The position numbers were made by a program, and so were the translations under genes. From contig JAKUCV010006856.1 of the NCBI GenBank assembly GCA_028386065.3, forward strand, positions 32,404-96,403: a stretch of 64,000 bases of DNA, in the 5' to 3' direction. Origin of the DNA: Turnera subulata (taxonomy: Eukaryota; Streptophyta; Magnoliopsida; Malpighiales; Passifloraceae). Under the pieces are notes generated by a model that was given only the letters and a program-made list of their open reading frames with translations, was not told the origin of the DNA and searched no databases. Shown here one piece after another: positions 48,936 through 59,900 of this stretch. Within the stretch, counting starts at the first letter, position 1. Each line of letters starts with the position of its first letter.

Positions 48936-51900
48936 CTAGTTGGTGGAGAAAGTAGTGCAAGATTGAGGAAGCTGAGGGGACCCAGGCAATCCAGGTAACG
49001 CGTTAGGTGCATTACTGTTTCCGGTTCCATCATTGCTCCTACCCATGATTGATGATATGGCTGCGGCTAAAGCGGCAGTAAAATTTGGATCAGAAGCAAT
49101 AGCTGCAGTAACTGTCTCAACCATGGAAGCATTCCGTTGACCTAGTTGCAACGAAGGAATATTAGAAGGCAGCTTTGGAGCAACAAACATGGGGTGCCCT
49201 AAGAGTTGAGGGGGACAGCCATGGAGGGGGAGAGGAAATGAGGTGGATGAAGGAGGGGCTCGAAAGAAGGGCGCCATAGAATTCGGGCTCTGTGTCAGGT
49301 CGAGGGTTATGGTGGGGAATGGTGCAGAGGCTGATAAGGTAGCCATTGTAGATGCAAAGGGAAAAGAAGGGAAGAAAGTGTTGTTTGATGATGGCGCTGC
49401 TGCTTCTTTGCTGGTGGATGAACCTGAGAGCAGCATTGCCGCTGCAGCTGATGTAGTGTTGGCCATAGCTGTGGCTGCTGGTGGGAGAGGGTGGTTGTGA
49501 TTTCCTTCATATGTTGTGATGAGAATAGTCTTGTCCTCGGCGCATCTTTGAACCTATTATGAAGAACATGAAAAACAAAATTATAAGCTTAGGGAAAATA
49601 AAATCCCAGTAATGGCGGCCCTAGTTAGTTAAAAGTTTACAAAAATAATTTGCTGATACCATTTGGACAAACACCACCGAATAATCACAGATGTCATCTA
49701 CAACTTGAAATTTATACTTCTTATTGAAGTACAAGCAACAAGAAATGAAAATGCATTGAAATGAACTTGATTAATGTACCTGTTTGCGAACTGGGCATCC
49801 AATAGCCATGGTGCAACGATAATATGCACGAGGACAAGGGTTACCCTTGGCCATCTTTTGCCCATATTTCCTCCATTGGCAGCCATCAGTTATCTAAACG
49901 AACAATAAAAAATTACCAACAGTTAAGTATTGGATTCGTTAAAAAATGCTTAATAAAAAGCAACATATACCAGTACATAAACGACCATTAGTTTTGGTTT
50001 TGTATATGAATTGGCACGTAGAAGCACAACTTCAGTAGTTTCACAATTTGAATATTGCAGCTCTAATGAACACTACATTTGTTATTCTGCATGATTTTTT
50101 CTTACCAAAGGAGCCTCGGATCTTGCTCGCACAGAAACTCTTGCCTTCCTGAAGGGGAGATCAGAGACTTGCTCCTCCTGCTTTTCATGATCGAGTTTTG
50201 GACTTTTTGGCGGGGATCCCCAGCTCTGGGAAGTTTGATCAAGACCATCTTCAATGGAAGCTTGCTTGCCTGGCAACTGAGACTTGTTCACTTCCATGGT
50301 ATTCGATGGAGAGACCGACAAGTCTTGCGTCTTTTCATCAGATGTAGAAGGATCGCTGGCATCTAATGCGGCAGATGGGCGTGGGTCCATGAAGGCTTGA
50401 GCTGATATTATGGAACTTGAGACGTCATTTGGTTCACCTTTCTGTTTCAATCATTAATATGTGCTATTAGCATGATAATGGAGAATAAAGATGGAAAAGA
50501 CTATAGTCATGGGAAAATTTTATTGCAAAGCTAAAATGAATTTGTTGACAAAGCTAAAATCCTCCCTGGCTGCTAAGTGTTTACTAGTAGTTTATAACAA
50601 AAGCTGAATATTCATGTATTTAGATCAGAAAAGAGGCAACAATTTTTAGGAGGGACAAAATTAAAGTGGAGTGGCAAAGAGAGAGAGAGGGGGGGGGAGG
50701 GAAAAAAAGAATGGATTTCTAGGAGCTGACAACAAGACAAATTAATTAATCTGCTCGAATCCCCGAGGAAGATTGCGAATTGAAAATGGTGAGCCAATAC
50801 GGAAATTGTTATAGGGACAAATCTTTTACGTTTGGCACGCCTGTCAGCACATGATCCTACCTAGCCCCATTGATGTCTCATGAAATAGGTCAATTTCTTC
50901 AAACTTAAAACTTTTCATAATCTAGGTGGTTTTGCAACTGAAAAAGATTTGTAAGGATAACGAAAAGATGATACGGATCAAGAAAGCCCACGGTTTCCAA
51001 GTTGAGTGAATCACGTTACCCCCCTTTCTTTATACTACATCAGAACAGATGCTTTGCATTTAGTGTATTTATCTGGGGGGATAGCACAAGAAGAACCCAT
51101 AATCTTAGACCCATAAAAAATCTCAAAAAAATGAAAGAAAGAGAGAGAAAAAAAGCAAAAGATTTGTAATAAATGAAAACAAACTCTAGCATATTACTCG
51201 ATACTGATTGACCTAAGGGAGGAACAACTGGTGATTCACTTAAAAACCAAATTTCATCACCTGCTCTCCCCGCTTCTGATCTTGTGCCTGTTTTTGCATT
51301 GCCACCAGTAGTTGAACCTGCAGGTCCTTGTAACTTTTGGTAATCTGTTCTAACAGGCTTCGCAGCTTCTTATTCTCCTCGTGCAGTCTCTGTAATTCCA
51401 TTTGTAGTGTATTCTTCTACAAAATATATGACAACCCAAAATCAGTCTTAATTATAACCAGAAACCAATAGACGACCACATGATCCAATAAATATATAAG
51501 TTACATAGAATTCTGGCAATTCACCTGGCTATTCGGTTTACTGTCATCTGTTGTCTTTAAATTACCAGAGCTTGATGTTAGTAGATTCAGTCCAGTCTGT
51601 ACAAACACATCTTAACCGAGTCAATCACCAGTAAACACACATAACCAACAACAAATTAAAGACTGATCACATGATATACACAAAAAGGAGTTATAAATTT
51701 TATTAACATCGAATAAACCTTACGTTTAACCCCGAGTCAACGAGACTCGGCGATCCACTACTCTTCATAGAAACATCTTGATGATCATCATCACGCGACA
51801 ACTTGTCACCGGAGAAGAAATCCACTTCCTTGATCGTGCTCTCGCTACGATCAATCATCATACGATCGTCGTGGTTGTTGATCAAGTGATGATGATGATG

Positions 51901-51978
51901 ATCTGAACCGGCACTAGGGTTTTGCCGCAGGAAGTCACCGGAGTGGAGGAACGTCAATTCTCGGCCTTGTTTCTCCAT
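48936..51978 (-). CDS. WRKY transcription factor, group IIb (WRKY47-like)
   Basis: WRKY factors bind W boxes (TTGAC) and control defence, stress and nutrient genes in the nucleus. Six exons in coding order: 51978-51724, 51596-51525, 51416-51261, 50441-50106, 49893-49780 and 49553-48936. They total 1551 nt (516 aa). The N-terminus is acidic with a His run. A leucine-zipper-like coiled coil lies at about 115-150 ([19 protein letters not shown]). WRKYGQK is at 280-286 and the zinc finger is C-X5-C-X23-H-X-H (C300, C306, H330, H332). An intron falls between RKQ and VQRC inside the domain, the position typical of groups IIa and IIb. The Ala/Ser/Pro-rich C-terminus has the [20 protein letters not shown] stretch of group IIb. 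By memory it matches Arabidopsis WRKY47 (At4g01720), next to PAT18 there. Confidence 0.93.
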
Positions 51979-52148
51979 GTCACGATGACCAAGAAATGGA
52001 AGGGAGGGAGGAGTAAGTCAAGAAATATTATTATTAGAAGAGAAAAAAAAAGATCAAGTAAGAGAGAAAATTGGAGGAAGGGGAAGTAGAAGTAGAATTA
52101 GTAGTAGTAGTTGTATAGCCTTTTCAAGTGTACTTTGGTGTTGTTATT

Positions 52149-52160
52149 ATATTATATAGC
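52149..52160 (-). promoter_or_regulatory. Candidate TATA box of the WRKY gene
   Basis: The minus strand reads CTATATAATATAA about 170-180 bases before the ATG. Position and sequence fit a plant TATA box; no transcript start is known. Confidence 0.5.
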
Positions 52161-52284
52161 TTCAAGTTAGTATATATTTTCCTTTTCTTTCTAAGCCAGC
52201 CAAAGACTTGATCCGGTGGGGGGGTCCAAAAATAATAGTAGATAAGGTCCAGGGCGAAGACCAGCCGTTTTTCTCGCGGGAGTG

Positions 52285-52308
52285 ATGACGTCAGAATGTG
52301 ACACGTGT
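52285..52308. promoter_or_regulatory. TGACGTCA and G-box (ACACGTGT) cluster
   Basis: The palindromes TGACGTCA (52285-52292) and ACACGTGT (52301-52308) lie 16 bases apart, about 310-330 bases upstream of the WRKY start. They are core sites for bZIP (TGA, GBF/ABF) and bHLH factors, so stress or hormone control is plausible. Confidence 0.5.
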
Positions 52309-53886
52309 CGTGGACGGAGAAGGGTAGTACCAACCTGGGTAGGGTTTCTGGTTCCGTTAGGGCTGGAAGCCGTTAAAGATGACGGAGTGGGATATGCGGT
52401 ATTTGATCAGGTACGGGGGGGGAGAGGGAGAGGTCTTCCACGTGGGGTAGGGACGTCGTCGTCCTGGGGGTCAATGGTGTTGACGGCACGGCTCTATCTG
52501 ACGGTGGTTAGAATAAGAATAAAAAAGAAAAACGTGGGGCCCACAAGCAGGGAGCGAGAAGAGAAAAATACCTAATCCACTGACTTTTTTTTTAACTCTG
52601 AGAGAGGAGCACAAAAAAGACAACGGCCCCTTACGTCAGATTTTGAATCCGTCTACGTCAACCCAAGGCTCTCTCTCTCTCTCTCTCTCGTGTATATGAT
52701 TTTCCACAAGCAATTGATGAAGTGTCTATTGCTTTGATGTTTTTTTTTTTTTTGGTTCTTGCAAGATTTTGTGTTAGTATATAGGTAAACAGGGATTGCA
52801 TGACCAATTTCACGTTGCTTTTTAGTCGACTAATTTCACATTTCCATATGTATATATGTTTATGAAAAAAAGCAATTAATTAACTTGCATTATAAAATAT
52901 AAAATAAATTCGAACCTGTGATGATTCAACTTTTCCCTGCGGTTAAAGAAAGTTAAGGACCCAATCATCCCCACTATTTGTGTGCTTTATTTTTTTGTAA
53001 ATAGTCCCAGTAATTTTTGCCTTGCTCGAGAAAGTTACCTGACTAATATTTTACATGAACGGGCCAAGACCGCACACTCTTGCTTACTAATTTTGCTAAT
53101 GACTATACACACACTCATATGAGGTATTTCTTATAATAGTAACAAGTGGCTGGAGCCTGGAGATAATTTAATTTATATATATACTCAAGCTATTAATTCA
53201 AATCATCACTTATATATTATCCATTTATATGTAAGATTATTTTGATTGATTTTGAACATATGTACCAAGTCGTCCGCCCGTCACATAATACGGGTCCCAT
53301 GTCATGGAATTTTTTGGAGTGAGATTTGGAATAACAGAAGAAAATATGTAATTATATATAATTTCGTACGTGTTGTTATATGTCCAGTGTAGAAATTTAG
53401 TTGGGGCCGCGATTCAGCTTGTTAATAACATATATACTTACGTGATGTATTACACATTCAAAATAATAGATAACTAGGTAGCCTCCAAAAGTACAGTTCA
53501 ATTGTAGGAATAATATATATTGTTCTACTGTTCCTCCTCTTCGGATTTCAATAATTTTATGTGTAACAGCCCGGGTAAAATTTTGGATTTTTACAGGGAC
53601 TGTAAAACTCTTTTTACCGTGATTTACTGTTGAATTAATCTTAGGTAATTAATTCAAGGTAAATCGGGCGTCGTTTCTCGAAACCGAGAGTTTTCCTGCG
53701 CTCGTGATTTTTCCGTGGATTTTTCGGGCCTAAGTTGGTATTTCTCGGGTTTCGGAATTTCTCAGAAAATCACACCGGAAAATAACTAAGGGGGTATCAG
53801 TTATTTTCTGGTCCGGATCGGACTCGCACTATAATGCAGACAAGCTGCATTATTAGAGGATCACACGCCGCACAGTGTTCACCGTT

Positions 53887-54180
53887 CTATAAAAGAAGAA
53901 GAAGAAGAAGAAAGCAGGAGAAGAAAGGAAGAAGAGAAGAAAAAAAGAGAGAAAAAGAAAAAGAGAGGAAAAGGAAAAAAAGAAAAGGAAAAATTAAAAA
54001 AAAGAGGAAAAAAACAGAAAAAAAACATACAGAGGGGAGAAAAAAAAAAGAAAATGAGCGAAGAAAAAAATAATGAAGAGAAAAGAAAAAGAAGAAGCAA
54101 AAATCAGAAAAAAATAACAAAAGAAAAGAAAGAAAATAGAAAATAGAAGGAAAATAAGGGAAATGAAAAAAAAAGAAGAA
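53887..54180 (+). repeat. Polypurine GAA/AAG-rich tract in the LTR
   Basis: Nearly 300 bases consist almost only of A and G on the plus strand. The long open frames here are Lys/Arg/Glu-only or Phe/Leu/Ser-only and are low-complexity artefacts. Confidence 0.9.
53888..53895 (+). promoter_or_regulatory. TATA box of the LTR
   Basis: TATAAAAG lies about 325 bases inside the LTR. The partial relative at 63237 has TATAAAAA at the equivalent place (63563-63570), supporting a conserved U3 promoter with transcription starting about 30 bases downstream. Confidence 0.6.
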
Positions 54181-54189
54181 GAGGACTGT

Positions 54190-54640
54190 TCATCATCAAC
54201 CCCGAGCTGCTACTGTTCATCCCGTGGCATTCCGCGTCACCATTCGCTGCACCGCCGCCACCAGCGCCTTCGCCACGCCGACGCGACCTCGACGCCGCCT
54301 CCCCCGCTCGATTCCGCCGCCGGACGCACCTGCAAGAGGCGTTGACCCGCCGTGCGACCCGACGGATCCAGCTCCTCGCGCCTCTGCTCAGCCGCCGTGC
54401 CGCCATGCGCCGCCTTTCCACCACGCATGGAGTCGCCATCGTCCGCCGCGGCTGCTGCTGTGCTCGCTCGCCCTCCCCTCGCGCTCTTGCCGCGCCGCCG
54501 TCGTCGCAACCCGGAGGTAAGACCCGGTTGTGCTAGGATCCGCTTCGTGAAACGGGTCGTGTGTTGGGTTGATGTTAACTTGGGCTGGCGGGCTACAGGC
54601 TGTGCGCAGACCTGCTGCTGGTCTGCCTAGGCCTGGCGCC
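54190..54640 (+). other. GC-rich, CpG-rich island within the LTR
   Basis: It is strikingly GC- and CpG-rich against AT-rich surroundings, with open frames in several phases (Arg/Pro/Ala-rich). It ends in a strong donor-like GGAGGTAAGA near 54518. It could be the transcribed leader of the element or a captured exon; no protein family is recognised. Confidence 0.6.
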
Positions 54641-56078
54641 TGGGCCTGTCTTTGGGCTTAGATTCTGGGCTGGGCATGGGCTTACTGTTCATAGCAAAGT
54701 CCAGTTAAAAAAAATATTAATAAATATATATATATATATAGGTATTTATTTATTAATCTGGTTTATAATTTTGAAAAAAAATTATATAACTAATTTAAGA
54801 GAATTATGGTCAATTTAATGTCGGTATTTTGCGAAAAATATAAATATGTATACATTAATAAATAATTAAGTTATGTTTTGGGAAAACTAATATTATTTGG
54901 AAAAATATATTTATACCATGTAATAATTTCTGGAAATTTTATATATATGTATTATTTTCTCTGGAAAAATTATGGTTGTGGAAATTATATATATATGTAC
55001 TTTGAAAATTAAAAGTTATTATATTTTATGTTGGAAAATATTTTTATATATTGAGAAAAAGATAAATACTATATAAATATTTTCTGAAAATTATAAATAC
55101 GTTATTATTTTTTGGAAAAATTATAGTGATTATTATTTTGGGAAAAGTATAATTATTTTATTAAAATATCTTGAAAAGAGTTTTAGTTAAAGTATGGTAC
55201 CGAAATTATATTCGGATATACGTATGGTTAAATATTTTCGGTAAATGGAAATAATAAAGGTTATGTAATCGGGATGGGTGTATTTCGCAGTACTGGCATC
55301 ATGACATACTCTTATGTGCATTTATGTGTATATACTGTTTTGTGTATAGGTTTGGATATCGGGCAGTTTCCCGAGGAGCCGGCGTCGGACCGGTCATTTC
55401 CTTCAGAGTTGAGTAATCGGCCAAGGTGAGGATGGATAACCCTTGATATGTGCCTGTAATACTTTGTGTGTTTTGTTGTTTGAATGAACTGCTGAGAGGG
55501 TCATTGTTGGTTATTTAATTGTTACGGTTATTGATGTTGCTGTTGTTGGACTGTGTTATTGGTCGTGTGGATATTGTGATGAACTGTTAATTATGAATAA
55601 TTGGTGTTATATGTATTGTTGTTGGATATTTGATAATATGGAATTGTGTCGGTTATTTGGCTGCTATGGATATTGTTGTTGTCGCTATGATGTTGATTTG
55701 CTTGATTGAACCGCTGTTTGACTGATAATGGTTTCTTAGATACTGTGTTGTGATTGATGTTGGACTGTGAATAATTGATGTTATGAAACTGTTGATGGAT
55801 TGGTCTGTTGTATAACTTGAGCTAATAGGAAGTTGGATAATTATTTGACTGTTATGGATATTGTGATTGTTGTCGGTAGACTGTGTTGTGATTGGATAAT
55901 TGGAATAAACTATGATATGGATAATTGGGAAAAAAAGAAATGGAAATTGGAAGTTGATTTGAGATGATGATTTTAATTGTCACGTGGTAAGTAGAGGTAT
56001 GACCGGATGGTTTGAGTCTGTTTTGTGGTGGCCATGATCTGGGTTACTTGTGATGGACATGTTGATGCCGGTTTGATT

Positions 56079-56336
56079 GGGATGTTGATCCCTGAGATTG
56101 TGATTGAGATGTTGATTCCTGAGATTGATATTGGGATGTTGATCCCTGAGATTGTTATTGGAATGTTGATCCCTGAGATTGTGATTGGGATGTTGATCCC
56201 TGAGATTGATATTGGGATGTTGATCCCTGAGATTGTTATTGGGATGTTGATCTCTGAGATTGTGATTGGGATGTTGATCCCTGAGATTGATATTGGGATG
56301 TTGATCCCTGAGATTTGATATTGGAATGTTGATCCC
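56079..56336 (+). repeat. 27-bp minisatellite with an 81-bp higher-order pattern
   Basis: About 9.5 units of GGGATGTTGATCCCTGAGAT plus TGNNATT occur. The variable bases follow the order GTG, GAT, GTT three times (the last cycle incomplete), so a three-unit block of 81 bp was itself amplified. It lies near the 3' end of the solo LTR. Confidence 0.9.
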
Positions 56337-56937
56337 GGGTTCTTTTTGATCTGGCACCATAAACAGGTTGATAGCCTGGTACGACCTTAGCTTATCCGTG
56401 ACGAGGCCAGAAAGATAAATTTGGAATAATAATAAAGTCCTTGGTACGTTTGGGTCGAGTCTTTGAGTTTGGTCTGTCTTGTACGGTATTGTCTCTGGTA
56501 TGGTTGTGACTATTGTCTGTATTTCTTCTTTGAAGTGTTATAGTTGCCTGCATATCTCTGTTTATCCTTCGTCGGTGAGCACTTCGGACTCACCCCTCAC
56601 CTGCGGGCTTTCATCCCGTAGGATGAGTTATTTGTGGTACAGGTTTGATGCATTCCGGACAGGCTGCGACGTTATCCCTTGGACAGGACTTGGATCCATA
56701 GTTTGCATCAGTGTCGCATACAGTGTCTTTGTGAGTTAATAATTCTTTCGCTGTGCATTGTTTTACTATTGTTGGGCCATTGGGCCGGTTATGTTGTTTC
56801 TGATGTTTTTACTTTGGGCTGTTGAGCCCGGATATCTGTTGTATACACTGTATGCTGGGTTTTGTCTGGTTGGGTTGTCACAGTTCCGGCACGTGTTTAC
56901 TGTGTACGGTAAATACGGGTCGGGGCGTTTCATTATG

Positions 56938-59900
56938 TCCCTCACAAAATAGAATATATGAATATTGCTTTCTTATATTGAAAAAAAAAAAAAAAGAATG
57001 TTGCTGGATACCTGAACAATTGTACTTGCTGTAGTTCGTTTTCGAATCATGCACAATGACTTGACAATGTCTCAAGTTAATTACTAGAAATAAATTCCAC
57101 CGATTCCGAAATGATCGATTGAAAAGAAAATCTATACTTTGAATTTTAAGGTGTTAATCAAAGGAAAATATTTGGTTAGTGGGTGGTAGAAATAATATTT
57201 TGATAAAAAGGGCAACTTATATAAACACATTTGGGAAGAGGTAATTAGGCAAGTAGGTAATTAAGGCCTAGGAAAAGAATATTAACTCTACACTGATTGA
57301 AGCTGATGACAATATTGTTGTCATGCTTGGGTACAGAATATTTTGTTTTCTTTTACAACTTGGTTTATTTGAATTATTTATTCTTTGTCCAACGCGCAAA
57401 AAGAAATACTCATGTCGACAACAATGACCACATTCTACTGTTTTTTAATTTGAGAAGGTAATAAAATGCTGACATATTACAAAATTAAAAATTTTCGTAT
57501 TGTCATTGCGTAAAAATCGACAGCCATATTTTATTATAAAAATATCTCAGTTTAAATGGTCAAGATGTGGAAAAGTTTGGTCAATAATAATGTAAGATGC
57601 TTTATTTGACACTGAAACCCACAGCTGGAAGGTCTCTCTCATAGTTAATAGAGTATTTGATTAGGAGCAAATGAGATTATCAGATTGTTTCTCTTAATTA
57701 CTCCACACAGAAGAAAACAAGTCAGATCGATTATATTCCATGTGAGGCGTATCTAGAAGTCAATGATGCATAGTTTAAAAATATTAGCTTATTTTCTTTC
57801 TCAATCCGTAAATTTGAAAAAGTGGCCTTTAAACATTGATAAAATTTTGAAGAAATCCATGCATCATGCACGATTCTGACATATTGATGATTCCATGTGC
57901 ATCCTTTTTTTTTTTTTTGCATTTTAATCAAAGTTTCAGCTATAATTGTATGACGGGATTAATTGGATCGATATAAACTGGAAACTTCTTTACAAAAACT
58001 GGAAAAGAGGCATATTTATTTATTATATTTCAAACACCACCTTTTCTTGTTGAATAAATCGAAGCTAAATATTTTGTTCGCTTCATTCGAAGAGCTTACC
58101 GTACATGTATCATCTTCTTCCATCCAAAGAGGGTGCAAATCAAAATTAAGAACGACAACTATTGTGATTTGTCTTCTAGAATAATGTGTTCACAGACGCA
58201 AATATATATATGTTTGGAAAGAGGTCAACAACATAAACAAAGGGAAGAAAATAATTACCCGATGTATTATTTATGTAAGTAGAAGTTACGGGTTTCATGA
58301 TTGTCTTATATACGTACGTGACACATTACTCTTTGTAAGAGAGAGTTAATAGTGGTGGATTCTCCATTTCTCCTAATCGGTCCTCCGTCGTGCATACCTT
58401 ATATCCGGACTTGGGTGATTAATTTGGTGTAGCTTATTAGAGAGAAGATTCTAAAAGAAAGAACGTATGGTGGTGGTGGGTAATTATGGTCGTGGACAAG
58501 TCACATGCTAGGTTGCTGTGCTGCTTGATTATAAGTCAACGCAAGAGGACTTAATCGTAAAGAATAAATTGGGGGGGTTGAGTAAAAGATAACGGCGCCC
58601 TATGAAGGTGGCGCTGAAAAAGCACAACAGCTACTATATCAAGCTGGACCAAAAAGGCCACCTATCTAATAATTCTCTATCCCTTTAGTAGCCTAAGATT
58701 TCAATAACCCAACTACTAGGGCACCCACCTTTGCCCACACGTTCAGTCCCCCAGCAATTCTTGAAAAAAAAAACAACAAAAGGATCGATCCTAAACCAGA
58801 CTTCCCGTGTGGTCTACGTGTTCGCCGCAGCTACTTAACCATTTAGTCACGTACGTTGACTCTCAAGAATCACCATGGCCAGATTGTGATGAGATTTAAG
58901 AAAAGAGATCAAAGGAGAAGACAATTTAATTAGCTAGTCATCGATAGACCTAAGCCCACCGGACCCATGCTACTATATCCATATCAAGCGCCGCTGATAT
59001 ATAAATATACTACTAGTATAATTAGACATTAGCCCTATATGAATATGATATATCGTTTCGCTTCGTCTCAAAACATATCAAGTGACGGTCACATGACGTG
59101 CAGCCGGGATGTCTTGTAACTAGCATCCCATTTTCTTGTACGAGCTAAGTGCACCCATTAATAATATTTGTTATAGTGATTGATCACTTATATATATATT
59201 GCTCAATGAATATATATATATATATATATACACGGACACAACATTATCCTATCTCTCCAAAGATGAGCATTTCATTTTTGTACGTAAGCAAGCAATATTA
59301 TGGTACCTATGTGCCCAAAAAGGTTGTAACAATAGTAATGCTAGCTAATACAATATATTGGTGTAAAGTGAACAGTGTGTGTGATGTGTCAATAGTCAAA
59401 CCAGTATGCATTATTTTGTCATTTTGAACACTATTTTAAATAAGATATCTGCAATGATATCGCCCTGGAGAAGAAAGAAAATGACAAGATATATATCTAA
59501 CAGCCTACTTATATATTCCTCGTCCTTACATATGACATATAGACCGGGGAAGAAAAAATTGGGATACATGGAGACAAGTACAGTGAACTTCTCGTCTATA
59601 TATGTTAAGATTCAACGAACCTCAAGTTTTGCTTTGAAAATAGTTGAATTCACAAAAATCGCATGCATGCTTTAACTTTCTAACAGGGTTGATTAAATAA
59701 CATCAAATGCAGTAAATAAGCCCGTTTTCTCTACGTAAAAAACAATTGTCAATTCAAAAGTTCAAACACGGAGGTGTTGGCAAATCTTGTGTAATTCATG
59801 ATTCGCAATATTCTTTGGTATTAGTGCCAATATTTTTTTGGATGCTAATAATAATAAGACAAGGTTAGGGCTCGCAAGAGATCAACAAGTAGGATTAATT

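Larger units (their letters stand above)
51979..53556. other. WRKY promoter and upstream spacer
   Basis: No gene is seen. The first 650 bases contain a TATA-like box (about 52149-52160), TGACGTCA and a G-box near 52285-52308, several GTCAA/TTGAC-type W-box cores (near 52468-52485 and 52658), and a CT microsatellite (about 52670-52689). The rest is AT-rich. Confidence 0.55.
53562..56932 (+). mobile_element. Solo LTR of a giant-LTR retrotransposon
   Basis: A 3371-bp unit starts TGTAACAGCCCGGG and ends GTCGGGGCGTTTCA. It is flanked on both sides by TTATG (53557-53561 and 56933-56937). TG/CA ends, a perfect 5-bp target duplication and lack of internal gag-pol define a solo LTR. A TATA box (TATAAAAG, 53888-53895) is followed by a polypurine stretch, then a GC-rich island (about 54190-54640), AT-rich DNA (54700-55250) and a 27-bp minisatellite (56079-56336). 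TGTAAC-type ends and multi-kilobase LTRs suggest a Ty3-gypsy chromovirus such as Tekay/Del, which is inference. Parts of relatives lie at 63237-64000. Confidence 0.85.

Noticed and set aside
53834..54180. Long Lys/Arg/Glu and Phe/Leu/Ser open frames
   Set aside because: They come from the polypurine tract of the LTR and are low-complexity artefacts.
54104..54630. Arg/Pro/Ala-rich frames on both strands
   Set aside because: GC-rich DNA has few stop codons in any phase; frames overlap in several phases and show no family.
55980..56360. Repetitive protein on either strand, or a CRISPR-like array
   Set aside because: It is the 27-bp minisatellite, whose unit length keeps all frames open. There are no unique spacers and the source is a plant genome.
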